From: DATDAH01 sp963845425
Lineage (GTDB): Bacteria > Actinomycetota > Acidimicrobiia > Acidimicrobiales > DATDAH01
Length of the DNA stretch: 64,000 nucleotides
Assembly (NCBI GenBank): GCA_963845425.1
Contig: CAWJSC010000001.1
Coordinates: 62,001-126,000 of the forward strand
Reading direction: 5' to 3'
This document shows positions 48,509 through 57,103 of the stretch, in pieces. The position numbers and the translations under genes are program-made. Position 1 is the first letter of the stretch, and every line of letters begins with the position of its first letter. Under the pieces are notes generated by a model. It was not told the origin of the DNA. It did no database searches and saw only the letters and a program-made list of their open reading frames with translations.

Positions 48509-50853
48509 TGGACACCGTGGGCGGCCGTTCGGTCGGGATGTCGGTGAAGCGGGTGGAGGACCCGCGGATCCTCAGCGGGAAGGGCGACTACCTCGACGAC
48601 GTGACCCTCCCGGGGATGCTGCACGCCGCCTTCCTGCGCAGCGCGGCGCCCCACGGACGGCTGCTGTCGGTCGACGCCGGCGACGCCCGGACCCTCCCGG
48701 GGGTGGTGGCCGTCTACACCGGTGAGGACCTGAAGGCCCTGACCGAGCCGGTCGTCGGCGGCGCCGTGTCCGGGTTCAACATGATCCCGGGCATGGCCCT
48801 GCCCACCTTCTACGCGCTGGCCACCAACAAGGTCCGTCATGTCGGTGACCCGATCGCCCTGGTCGTGGCCGAGAGCCGGCGGGTGGCCGAGGACGCCGCC
48901 GAGCTGATCGTCGAGGACATCGACATGCTCGACGCCGTCGTCACCTACGCCGACGCCGTCGACCCCGACAAGCCCCTGCTCTACGAGGAGCTCGGGGACA
49001 ACGTCAACCTGTCGATGCCGACGACCCTCGGCGACATCGAGGCCGCGTTCGCCAAGGCGGATCGGGTCGTGCGGGCCGGTATCGCCGTGCACCGTCACGC
49101 CCCGGTGCCGATGGAGGGCCGCGGCATCGTCGCCGACTGGGACGCCGAGGCCGGGAAGCTCACCCTCTGGGCCTCGACCCAGTCGCCCCACATGTACCGC
49201 ATGGCCCTGCCCGCCCAGATCGGCGTCCCGATGGAGGACATCCGGGTCCTGACCGGTGACGTGGGGGGCGGCTTCGGGCTCAAGAACAGCGTCGCCCGGG
49301 AGGAGGTGGCGGTCGCCGCGGCGGCCAAGGACCTCGGGCGCCCGGTCAAGTGGGTGGAGGACCGCTTCGAGCACCTGGCCGCGTCCGGCCAGGCCCGCGA
49401 GGAGACGGCCGACGTCGAGGCCGCGGTGACCGCCGACGGCGTCATCCTCGGCGTGCGCATGGACGTGAAGGTCAACTTCGGCGCCTATCCCGCCGAGCCG
49501 TTCCCCGGGACCATGCAGGTGATGACCATCCCCCGGATGTTCCAGGGCCCGGCCCGGATCGAGGCCCTCGACGTCACCGCCGTGTCCCTCTACTCCAACA
49601 AGGCGTCCTACGTGGCCTACCGGGGGCCGTGGGCGACCGCGGACTTCCTCCGTGAGCGGCTGCTCGACCTCGTCGCCAACGAGCTGGGGATCGACCGGGT
49701 CGAGATCCGGCGCCGCAACTACATCGTGCGCGACGAGCCGCCCTTGGCGATGCTGACCGGCCAGCCCTACACCGCGGTGACCACCCAGGAGAGCGTCGAA
49801 CAGACCGCCGACCTCGTCGACTGGGTCGGCTTCGCGGACCGGCAGCGCGCCGCTCGGGAGGAGGGCCGCTACCTCGGCATCGGGATGGCGTCCTACCTGG
49901 AGCCGGCGCCCGGCCCCAAGGTCCCGGGGCAGGCCCGGATGGACATCATGGGCGAGGAGGTGGCGCACCTGTCGGTCGAACCGGACGGGACGCTCGTCAT
50001 CGTCACCCGCCAGCAGCCCCACGGCCAGGGCCACGAGACCACCCTCGCCCAGGTCGCCGCCGACGAGTTCGGCGTGGCCATGGACGACATCGTCGTGCGC
50101 TACGGCGACACCGACATCACCCCGGTGGCGATGATCGGCACCGGGGGCAGTCGGGCCGCCACCATGGCCAACGGGGCCGTGCTCCACGGTTCCCGGGAGC
50201 TCAAGGCCAAGGTCCTGGAGCTCGCGGCCGACGTGCTCGAGGCGAACCCGGACGACCTGGAGCTGGTCGACGGTTTCGTGTCCGTGCGGGGCACACCGGC
50301 CGTGCGCCTCGATCTGGCGGAGCTGGCCGGCCGGGCCGCGGATGAGCCGGACCGTCTGAAGGTCACCCGTTCCTATGACGGTGGCGAGTCGGGCTGGTCC
50401 GGGGGCACCCACTGCTGTGTCGTCGAGGTGGACCTCGACACCGGTCTCGTGGAGATCGAGCGCTACCTGGTGGTCGAGGACTGCGGGGTCGCGGTCAACC
50501 CGGCGATCGTCGCCGGCCAGGTCCGGGGCGGGGTGGCCCAGGGGATCGGCGCCGTGCTCCTGGAGCACGCCGCCTACGACGAGGACGGCCAGCCGCAGGC
50601 GGGCACGTTCATGGACTACCTGATGCCGAGCAGCACCACGGTGCCCCGCATCGAGATCCACCACGTCGAGACCCTGCTCACCGATCCCGACGTGAACTTC
50701 CGGGGGGTGGGCGAGGGCGGCTTCATCGTCTCGCCCGCGGCCCTGGTGTCGGCCATCGAGGACGCCCTGGGTCCCTTCGGGGCCCGGATCACCGAGCAGC
50801 ACCTGCCGCCATCGCGGATCCTGGAGCTGGCCGGGGTGGTGCCGCCGGCATGA
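48508..50853 (+). CDS. Molybdenum hydroxylase large subunit (xanthine dehydrogenase family)
   Basis: A 781-aa molybdopterin-cytosine-dinucleotide-binding catalytic subunit. QSPH (225-228), VGGGFGLKN (252-260), the active-site loop AYRGPW (370-375) and Glu736 (GVGEGGF), the likely catalytic base, are seen. Aerobic CO dehydrogenase form I carries AYxCSFR at the same loop, so this is not a CO dehydrogenase. AYRGPW also departs from the AYRGAGR common in other family members. Complete L-M-S set here, each start overlapping the previous stop. Likely hydroxylates an aromatic or heterocyclic compound or an aldehyde. Confidence 0.92.
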   Translation: MDTVGGRSVGMSVKRVEDPRILSGKGDYLDDVTLPGMLHAAFLRSAAPHGRLLSVDAGDARTLPGVVAVYTGEDLKALTEPVVGGAVSGFNMIPGMALPTFYALATNKVRHVGDPIALVVAESRRVAEDAAELIVEDIDMLDAVVTYADAVDPDKPLLYEELGDNVNLSMPTTLGDIEAAFAKADRVVRAGIAVHRHAPVPMEGRGIVADWDAEAGKLTLWASTQSPHMYRMALPAQIGVPMEDIRVLTGDVGGGFGLKNSVAREEVAVAAAAKDLGRPVKWVEDRFEHLAASGQAREETADVEAAVTADGVILGVRMDVKVNFGAYPAEPFPGTMQVMTIPRMFQGPARIEALDVTAVSLYSNKASYVAYRGPWATADFLRERLLDLVANELGIDRVEIRRRNYIVRDEPPLAMLTGQPYTAVTTQESVEQTADLVDWVGFADRQRAAREEGRYLGIGMASYLEPAPGPKVPGQARMDIMGEEVAHLSVEPDGTLVIVTRQQPHGQGHETTLAQVAADEFGVAMDDIVVRYGDTDITPVAMIGTGGSRAATMANGAVLHGSRELKAKVLELAADVLEANPDDLELVDGFVSVRGTPAVRLDLAELAGRAADEPDRLKVTRSYDGGESGWSGGTHCCVVEVDLDTGLVEIERYLVVEDCGVAVNPAIVAGQVRGGVAQGIGAVLLEHAAYDEDGQPQAGTFMDYLMPSSTTVPRIEIHHVETLLTDPDVNFRGVGEGGFIVSPAALVSAIEDALGPFGARITEQHLPPSRILELAGVVPPA

Positions 50854-51725
50854 AGCCCGCGCCCTTCGCCTACACCGCCCCGGACTCGATCGAGGAGGTC
50901 CTCGCGCTGCTCGCCGAGCACGGCGACGAGGCCAAGATCATCGCCGGCGGCCAGAGCCTGGTGCCGATGCTGGCCATGCGCCTGGCCCGTCCCGCCCAGT
51001 TGGTGGACGTCACCCGGGTCTCGGCCCTCCGCGGGATCCACGACCGTGGCGGGTACCTGGCCTTCGGCGCCACGACCTCCGAGCGCGACGCGGAGCGGTC
51101 GGCGCTGGTCGCCGAACGGCTTCCCGTCCTGGCCGAGGCCCTGCCCCACATCGGCCACGTGGCCATCCGCAACCGGGGGACCATCGGCGGCAGCATCGCC
51201 CACGCCGACGCCTCGGCAGAGCTGCCGGCGGTGGCGCTGATGACCGAGGCCGACCTGGTGGTCCGGGGCCCCACCGGCGAGCGGGTCGTGCCCACCGACG
51301 GGTTCTTCCGGGGGCACTTCACCACCACGCTGGCCGACGACGAGTGCCTGGTCGAGGTCCGCCTGCCGGTCACCGAGCCGAACGCCGGTTGGTCGTTCCA
51401 GGAGGTGGCCCGGCGCCACGGCGACTTCGCCCTGGTCGGGGCGGCGGCGATGATCGCCCTCGACGCCTCGGGGGCGATCGGCGCGGCCCGCATCTGCCTG
51501 TTCGGGGTCGGCGACCGTCCGGTCCGGGTCGGGGCCGCCGAGGCCGCGCTGGTGGGGGCCCCGGCCTCGGCCGACACCTTCGCCGCGGCCGCCGTCGATG
51601 CGGTGGCCGACCTCGAGCCGGCCGCCGACACCCACGGCACCCGCGCCTACCGGCGCCACCTCGCCGGGGTCGTGGTCCGGCGGGCGCTCACCACCGCCGC
51701 CGAGCGGGCAGGAGGAACCCCATGA
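50850..51725 (+). CDS. Molybdenum hydroxylase FAD-binding medium subunit
   Basis: 291 aa. FAD-binding loops AGGQS (32-36) and TIGGS (111-115) in the usual order, with the CO-dehydrogenase-type C-terminal domain. Transfers electrons from the 2Fe-2S subunit to an acceptor. ATG overlaps the L-subunit stop by 4 nt (ATGA). Confidence 0.93.
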   Translation: MKPAPFAYTAPDSIEEVLALLAEHGDEAKIIAGGQSLVPMLAMRLARPAQLVDVTRVSALRGIHDRGGYLAFGATTSERDAERSALVAERLPVLAEALPHIGHVAIRNRGTIGGSIAHADASAELPAVALMTEADLVVRGPTGERVVPTDGFFRGHFTTTLADDECLVEVRLPVTEPNAGWSFQEVARRHGDFALVGAAAMIALDASGAIGAARICLFGVGDRPVRVGAAEAALVGAPASADTFAAAAVDAVADLEPAADTHGTRAYRRHLAGVVVRRALTTAAERAGGTP

Positions 51726-52195
51726 GCGAGCCGACCCGGCTCACCGTCAACGGGTCCCCGGTGGAGGCCGCCATCGAGGCCCGCCTCACCCTGGCCGACC
51801 TCTTGCGGGACGAGCTGGGCCTCACCGGCACCCACCTCGGCTGTGAGCACGGGGTGTGTGGCGCCTGCACCGTCCTGCTCGACGGCGAGGCCGTCCGCTC
51901 GTGCCTGGTCCTGGCCGTGCAGGCCGAGGGCCGCGAGGTCCGCACCGTCGAGGGCCTGGCCGACGGCGATCAGCTGGCCCCCGTCCAGCAGGCGTTCTGG
52001 GAGGCCCACGGGTTCCAGTGCGGCTTCTGCACGCCGGGTTTCGTGATGACGACCGTCGCCCTGCTCGAGGAGAACCCCACCGCGGACGAGGCCGAGATCC
52101 GCGAGGCCCTCTCCGGCAACATCTGCCGTTGCACCGGCTACCAGAGCATCGTGGACGGCGTCCTGCTCGCCGTCCGGCGGTTGAACGAGGGCTGA
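51722..52195 (+). CDS. Molybdenum hydroxylase 2Fe-2S small subunit
   Basis: 157 aa with a plant-type cluster (Cys41, 46, 49, 61 in CEHGVCGAC and SC) and a C-terminal helical cluster (Cys100, 103, 135, 137 in CGFC and CRC). Complete. ATG overlaps the M-subunit stop by 4 nt. Electron relay from the molybdenum site to FAD. Ends convergently toward the broken SDR gene. Confidence 0.94.
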   Translation: MSEPTRLTVNGSPVEAAIEARLTLADLLRDELGLTGTHLGCEHGVCGACTVLLDGEAVRSCLVLAVQAEGREVRTVEGLADGDQLAPVQQAFWEAHGFQCGFCTPGFVMTTVALLEENPTADEAEIREALSGNICRCTGYQSIVDGVLLAVRRLNEG

Positions 52196-52212
52196 GCTCG
52201 GCTGAGCCCGGC

Positions 52213-52859
52213 TCAGTCCGCGGCGAGATCGACCGCGGGCCCGGTGCGGAGGGCGGCGACCACGCCACCGTCCACGGCGAGGTCGATGCCGTTCACGAAG
52301 CTGGCCTCGTCGGACAGCAGGAAGGCCACGACGGCCGCCACCTCCTCGGGCCGGCCCTCCCGGCCGAGCGGGGTGTGGCTGACCAGCAGGTCGTTGGTCG
52401 AGCGGGCCGCGGCCTCCTGGCGGCCCATCGGCGTGTCGATGATCCCCGGCGAGACCGAGGCGATGCGAGCGCCCCGCCGGCCGAGGCGCACCGCCTCGCG
52501 CTGCACGAGGCGCTGCACGCCCCGCTTGGCCCAGACGTAGGCCATGCCGGGGTCCTCGACCGACGGGCCGAGCACATCGTGCAGGCGGGCCGCCAGATCG
52601 GGGTGGAGGGGCTCGTCCAGGACGACGTCCACGGCGGGATCCGGGTCGCCAGCCGGACGAGGCCCTCGGCGTCGGTGATGTCGAGGACGAATGGCGCCGC
52701 GACACCCCGGTGCTCGCCCGCCGAGAGCGTCTCGGCCAAAGCCGCGGCCCCGTCGCCATCCCGGTCGACCAGGATCAGGCTGTCCACCTCGTCGATCAGC
52801 CGGCTGGCACAGGCCGCGCCCATCCCCCGGGCGGCTCCGGTCACGATCCCGACGCTCAT
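52213..52859 (-). pseudogene. SDR gene disrupted by internal deletion and frameshift
   Basis: Two frames together make one SDR. The first, from ATG 52859, encodes MSVGIVTGAARGMGAA and continues to LVRLATRIP (near 52635). The second frame then encodes VLDEPLHPDLAARLHDVLG, PGMAYVWAKRGVQRL (the catalytic Tyr-Lys motif), IASVSPGIIDTPMG and the VDGG C-terminus. The join lies near 52635-52650. Together they give about 218 residues where about 270 are expected. The NAG motif and the catalytic Ser segment are absent. So about 150 bp were lost and the frame was shifted. Confidence 0.75.
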
Positions 52860-52921
52860 GGCGCGGCACTCTAGGACGGCGCCGCGGCCCCCACCGGCGC
52901 CCCGAGTCGCCGAAAACGGCA

Positions 52922-52949
52922 ACGGCCGCCCCCGTTAGGAGGCGGCCGT
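52922..52949 (-). terminator. Hairpin downstream of the third binding-protein gene
   Basis: ACGGCCGCC (52922-52930) and GGCGGCCGT (52941-52949) form a 9-bp GC-rich stem around 10 nt. It sits 18 bp after the stop of the binding-protein gene on the minus strand. Confidence 0.55.
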
Positions 52950-52967
52950 ACCCGGAGGTCGCGGGCG

Positions 52968-54284
52968 TCAGCCCTCCACGGGGAGGTAGCTCTGCTCGTC
53001 CTCGTCCCAGGCGAACAGGTAGGCGGCGGGGTTCCCGTCGGCGGCAGGGAAGGCCCCGAACGTGCGGGCCGCCGGATCGCCGGAGACGGCGACCTCAAGG
53101 CCCTCGGCGGCAGCCGCGAGGGTCCCGTAGTTCAGGTCCTCACCCGCCGCCTCGAGCCACGCCCGCATTATGTCGACGTCGGGACAGGCCTGGAAGGCGG
53201 CCTGGTAGGGCTGGTTGGACGGGTCGTCGCTGCCCACCTCGTCGGGCGAGGGGACCTCGACGCCGGCGTCGGTGGCGATCTGGACGCACGCCTGCATGGC
53301 CGCCTCGTCGAAGCGGGCCTGGTCGGGGCCGTAGCCACCGCCGAGGAGCGAGCCCTCGAGCACCGAGGTGTCCGTCGTCGCCGCGTTCGTGTAGAAGGCG
53401 CGGGCCCCGGTCTGCTCCAGGAAGAGCAGCTTCGGGCGGTAGGCGTCGTTCTCCGCCATGGCGGTGGGCCAGTCCTGGCCGCTGGCGCCGACGATCACGA
53501 CCGTGTCGACCCCCGACGCCTCGAAGCGCTGGGCGATGGTCTGGACCGACGTCTGCACGGCAGCGGGGTCGTCGGCCGGGGCATCCATGATCCCGGTCTC
53601 CACCACGTCGATGCCGAGCTCGTCGAGCACGGGCACCACGGTGTCCTCGATGGTGACCTGATCCCGTTCGGCCCCGTACACGCCGACGGTCCCGTCCAGC
53701 TCGCCCCCGTCGGCGAACGCGCGGGTGACGGCCTCGGGCTGATCGGTGTCGGGTGTCCAGGTGAGCCACGGGGCTTCGGCCTGGGCGGCCGTCTCGGCGT
53801 TCTGGGACCCACCGACGACAGCGGTGGCGTGGAGGGAGACCGGGCACAGCACCGCATCGTTGAGGAAGAAGCCGATGACCATGAAGACGTCCTCGTCCTC
53901 GGTCAGCTGGACGCACTTCTCCTCGGCCGGCGCCGGGTTGGTCGGGTCGATCGGGGCGAAGACGGGCTCGATCTGACGGCCGTTGATGCCGCCGTCGGCG
54001 TTGATGGCATCGAAGAGCGCGTTGTAGACGGCCTCGTGGTCACCGAGGTCGTAGTTGAGGCCGGAGGCGACCAGGGAGGCGACGTCGACGTAGGTGACGC
54101 CGATCTTGATCGTGTCGTCGGTGACTCCTGGGGCCGGACCGGTGGCCGACGGCGTCGTCTCCGTCGACGCCGTGTCCGCCGTCGTGTCGTCGGTGGCTTC
54201 GTCGTCGCCCGCCGTGCAGGCGGCGACGAGCAGCATCGCCGCCAGCGCGAGAGCGACGCTCGTCCGCAGTTGCTTCAACCTCAT
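52968..54284 (-). CDS. ABC-type Leu/Ile/Val-like substrate-binding lipoprotein (paralogue 3)
   Basis: 438 aa. Signal peptide MRLKQLRTSVALALAAMLL with lipobox LVAAC, an Asp/Thr-rich linker, and a Peripla_BP_6-type domain (TDDTIKIGVTYVDVASLVA, AINADGGINGRQIEPVFAPI, NYGTLAAA). Close paralogue of 41651. ATG 54284 follows AGAGGGG. A TAATAG/TAGAGT -10 candidate lies about 65-75 bp upstream on the minus strand. No ABC membrane or ATPase partner in the window. Monocistronic, with a terminator-like hairpin. Confidence 0.9.
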   Translation of the reverse strand: MRLKQLRTSVALALAAMLLVAACTAGDDEATDDTTADTASTETTPSATGPAPGVTDDTIKIGVTYVDVASLVASGLNYDLGDHEAVYNALFDAINADGGINGRQIEPVFAPIDPTNPAPAEEKCVQLTEDEDVFMVIGFFLNDAVLCPVSLHATAVVGGSQNAETAAQAEAPWLTWTPDTDQPEAVTRAFADGGELDGTVGVYGAERDQVTIEDTVVPVLDELGIDVVETGIMDAPADDPAAVQTSVQTIAQRFEASGVDTVVIVGASGQDWPTAMAENDAYRPKLLFLEQTGARAFYTNAATTDTSVLEGSLLGGGYGPDQARFDEAAMQACVQIATDAGVEVPSPDEVGSDDPSNQPYQAAFQACPDVDIMRAWLEAAGEDLNYGTLAAAAEGLEVAVSGDPAARTFGAFPAADGNPAAYLFAWDEDEQSYLPVEG

Positions 54285-54416
54285 CAGGGTCCCCTCTGGT
54301 GTCGTCCCCGCCGACTGCCGGTGACGGCACGACGTTGGTAGGTGAGCGCCCACTCTATTAGCCCGGGGGCCGGGCGCAAGTCGCTTCGGTCTTCGCCGGT
54401 GGAATCCCCGTTCTTC

Positions 54417-54429
54417 GATGCCTAGCATC
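54417..54429 (+). promoter_or_regulatory. GATGCCTAGCATC palindrome upstream of CMD-like gene
   Basis: Arms GATGC and GCATC around CTA. TAGCAT (54423-54428) could be the -10. One-mismatch relative of the TGCTTAGCAT sites at 45794 and 47569. Confidence 0.5.
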
Positions 54430-54476
54430 AAGTTCTCGGCGGATCGACGCCGCCGACGTCTGCGTCGGGGGACCCC

Positions 54477-54866
54477 ATGGAAGAGACGGAGCAGTTGGCG
54501 GCGGCCCGGGCCATGCGCCGGGCGATGCTCGGTGACGCCTACGTGGACAGCCAGACCGCCGAGGCCAATCCGACCCTGGCCGAGTTCCAGGACCACCTCA
54601 CCGCCATGGCCTGGGGTGTCTGGGCCCGGGCGGGGGCGCTGAGCTCCCGGGACCGGAGCCTGCTGGTGCTGGCCATGACCGCGGCCCTCGGGCGCATGGA
54701 CGAGTTCGCCCTCCACGCCGGGGCCCAGGCCCAGACCGGGGTGACCGACGACGAGCTGGACGAGCTCCTGTTCCAGATCGCCGCCTACTGCGGCGCCCCG
54801 GCGGGGGTCGCGGCCAAGCGGGCCCTGCTCGCCGTGCGGGCCGAGAGGGACGCGGGGGAGCCGTGA
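54477..54866 (+). CDS. Carboxymuconolactone decarboxylase (CMD) family protein
   Basis: 129 aa in the AhpD/PcaC-like all-helical fold: LAEFQDHLTAMAWGVWARAGALSSRDRSLLVLAMTAALGRMDEFALHAGAQAQTGVTDDELDELLFQIAAYCGAPAG is presented here only by its landmarks, RDRSLLVLAMTAALG and EFALHAGA. The single Cys (IAAYCGAP) lies where PcaC-type enzymes have none or AhpD has a CxxC, so peroxidase activity is unlikely. GGGGGA precedes the ATG. The stop overlaps the next gene by 4 nt. Confidence 0.82.
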   Translation: MEETEQLAAARAMRRAMLGDAYVDSQTAEANPTLAEFQDHLTAMAWGVWARAGALSSRDRSLLVLAMTAALGRMDEFALHAGAQAQTGVTDDELDELLFQIAAYCGAPAGVAAKRALLAVRAERDAGEP

Positions 54867-55726
54867 CCGAACTGGTCGGCATGGTCGGCCTCGGCAACAT
54901 GGGCGCGGCCCTGGCCGCGAACCTGGTCGGCACCGGGCACGAGCTGGTGACCCACGACCGGGCCGGTGCTGGGCGCAACCCCGACGGCACCCGGTTCGTG
55001 GACGACCTGGCCGCTGTGGGCCGGGACGCCGACGTCGTCGTCCTCAGCCTGCCCGACGGCGCCGTCGCCGAGCAGGTGGCGACAGCCCTGGCCGCCGTCA
55101 AGGGGCGGCGGGTGGCCCACGTCGTGGACACCTCCACCTCGGGCGTGGCGGCCTCCCAGGCGATCGGGTCCCGGCTGGCCGACGCCGGGATCGGCTTCGT
55201 CGACGCCCCGGTCTCCGGTGGGGTGGCCGGCGCCCGGGCCCGCACCCTGTCGGTGATGTACGCGGGGACCGACGCCGCCTGCGCGGCGGTGGAGCCGGTG
55301 CTGGTCGGGCTCAGCGACCGGACCCGCCGTGTCGGGGACCGGCCGGGGATGGGTCAAGCCCTGAAGCTGCTGAACAACTTCCTGTCCGCCACGGCGCTGG
55401 CGGCGACAAGCGAGGCCATCGCCTTCGGCCTGAGCCTCGGCCTCGACATGGCCACGATGCTCGAGGTCCTCAACGCCTCCAGCGGCCAGAGCGCGGCCAC
55501 CACCGACAAGTTCCCGAACCACGTGATCACCGGCACCCACGCCGCCGGGTTCGCCAACTCCCTCATGGCCAAGGACGTCCGCCTGTACCTGGAGGCGGTC
55601 CGGGACCAGGCCGGCCCGTCGGTGCTCGCGCCGGTCACCTCGGCGCTCTGGGACCGGTTCGCCGAGGCCGAGCCGGGGTCGGACTTCACCCGCATCTTCC
55701 CGTTCGTCGCTGGCGGATCGGGCTGA
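54863..55726 (+). CDS. Beta-hydroxyacid (HIBADH-like) dehydrogenase
   Basis: A 287-aa NAD(P)-dependent enzyme. N-terminal GLGNMG (9-14), DAPVSGGVAGA (114-124) substrate motif and catalytic Lys168 (GQALKLLNN). The family oxidises 3-hydroxyacids such as 3-hydroxyisobutyrate. GTG start overlaps the CMD-like gene stop (GTGA), so the two form a short operon. It ends 79 bp before the Rieske start. Confidence 0.9.
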   Translation: MTELVGMVGLGNMGAALAANLVGTGHELVTHDRAGAGRNPDGTRFVDDLAAVGRDADVVVLSLPDGAVAEQVATALAAVKGRRVAHVVDTSTSGVAASQAIGSRLADAGIGFVDAPVSGGVAGARARTLSVMYAGTDAACAAVEPVLVGLSDRTRRVGDRPGMGQALKLLNNFLSATALAATSEAIAFGLSLGLDMATMLEVLNASSGQSAATTDKFPNHVITGTHAAGFANSLMAKDVRLYLEAVRDQAGPSVLAPVTSALWDRFAEAEPGSDFTRIFPFVAGGSG

Positions 55727-55739
55727 GCGGAAACGAACT

Positions 55740-55767
55740 TCTCATCTGACGAGATCCATGCTATCGT
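55740..55767 (+). promoter_or_regulatory. Promoter and operator-like repeat of the Rieske operon
   Basis: TCTCATCTGACGAGA (55740-55754) has 6 of 7 symmetrical pairs around its centre. It overlaps a possible -35 (TTCTCA), 17 bp before the -10 TATCGT (55762-55767), which also has an extended TGC. Start ATG at 55806, so a leader of about 30 nt. Confidence 0.5.
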
Positions 55768-55805
55768 CGCTCGCTGTCACGCCGACCGGAGGGACCGACC
55801 GCACC

Positions 55806-57089
55806 ATGGCGCACTTCACCAAGCCCGAAGAGGGCAGCTGGACGGAGCACTTCGGGCTCGCCACCGAGCCCGTCAACTACGACGACTCGACGTCTCCCCA
55901 GCACTACGCGCTGGAGCAGGAGGCCATCTTCAAGAAGACCTGGCTGAACGTCGGCCGGGTCGAGCAGCTGCCCAAGAACGGCAGCTACTTCACCAAGGAG
56001 CTGGACGGGGCCAACACCTCCGTCGTGCTGGTCCGGGACATGGCCGGCGAGGTCCGGGCCTTCCACAACATGTGCCGCCACCGGGGCAACAAGCTGGTGT
56101 GGAACGACTTCCCCGGCGAGGAGGTGAACGGCTCCTGTCGCCAGTTCACCTGCAAGTACCACGGGTGGCGCTACGGCCTGGAGGGCCAGCTCACCTTCGT
56201 GCAGCAGGAGGACGAGTTCTTCGACCTCGACAAGGACGCCTTCGGCCTGGCGGCGGTCAAGGTCGAGGTCTGGGAGGGGTTCATCTTCGTGAACTTCGAT
56301 CCCGAGGCCCAGCCCCTGAAGGGGTACCTGGGCCGGCTCGGCGCGGGCCTCGAGGGCTACCCGTTCCACCTCATGACCCAGAAGCACACCTATCGGGCCG
56401 AGATCGGCGCCAACTGGAAGCTCTTCATCGACGCCTTCATGGAGTTCTACCACGCACCGGTTTTGCACGCGAAGCAGGCCACCGACGAGGAGTCCCGCAA
56501 GCTCCAGGGCTTCGGTTTCGAGGCCCTGGCCTACGACGTGGACGGCCCCCACTCGATGGTGTCGTCCTGGGGCGGCATGTCCCCGCCGAAGGACCTGGGC
56601 ATGGTCAAGCCCATCGAGCGGGTGCTGCGCAGCGGCCTGTTCGGCGTCTGGGACGCCCCCGACGTGGGTGAGCTGCCCGAGGGCCTCAACCCGGCGCGGC
56701 ACAAGGCCTGGGGCGAGGACTCGTTCCTCTTCTTCCCCAACTTCACCCTGTTGATCTGGATGCCCAACTGGTACCTCACGTACCACTACTGGCCGACGTC
56801 GTACAACACCCACATCTTCGAGTGCTCGCTCTACTTCGTGCCGCCGACCAACGCCTATGAGCGCCTCCAGCAGGAGCTGGCCGTGGTGACCTTCAAGGAG
56901 TACGGCCTCCAGGACGGCAACACCCTCGAGGCGACCCAGATCATGCTCGAGTCAGGTGCGGTCACGGAGTTCCCGCTGTGTGACCAGGAGGTCCTGCTCC
57001 GGCACCTGCACACCACCGCCCGCGGCTACGTGGCCGACCATGAGAGCAGCCAGCCGGGCAGCCCGGTCCAGATCTCGGCTGCGTCCTGA
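55806..57089 (+). CDS. Rieske aromatic-ring-hydroxylating oxygenase, alpha subunit
   Basis: 427 aa. Rieske [2Fe-2S] ligands Cys90-x-His92 (MCRHRG) and Cys116-x2-His119 (CKYHGW). Mononuclear iron segment NWKLFIDAFMEFYHAPVLH with His216 and His221. The catalytic domain then continues to the end. It dihydroxylates or mono-oxygenates a ring or demethylates a substrate; no beta subunit, ferredoxin or reductase is encoded nearby, so electron donors must come from elsewhere. ATG 55806 (MAHFTKPEEG) chosen over an ATG 48 nt upstream that lies within the promoter. First gene of a seven-gene operon. Confidence 0.93.
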   Translation: MAHFTKPEEGSWTEHFGLATEPVNYDDSTSPQHYALEQEAIFKKTWLNVGRVEQLPKNGSYFTKELDGANTSVVLVRDMAGEVRAFHNMCRHRGNKLVWNDFPGEEVNGSCRQFTCKYHGWRYGLEGQLTFVQQEDEFFDLDKDAFGLAAVKVEVWEGFIFVNFDPEAQPLKGYLGRLGAGLEGYPFHLMTQKHTYRAEIGANWKLFIDAFMEFYHAPVLHAKQATDEESRKLQGFGFEALAYDVDGPHSMVSSWGGMSPPKDLGMVKPIERVLRSGLFGVWDAPDVGELPEGLNPARHKAWGEDSFLFFPNFTLLIWMPNWYLTYHYWPTSYNTHIFECSLYFVPPTNAYERLQQELAVVTFKEYGLQDGNTLEATQIMLESGAVTEFPLCDQEVLLRHLHTTARGYVADHESSQPGSPVQISAAS

Positions 57090-57103
57090 GAGGAGATCAC
57101 GAC

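Noticed and set aside
48508..52195. Aerobic CO dehydrogenase (coxLMS)
   Set aside because: The large subunit lacks the AYxCSFR active-site signature (it has AYRGPW), so the genes are a related molybdenum hydroxylase.
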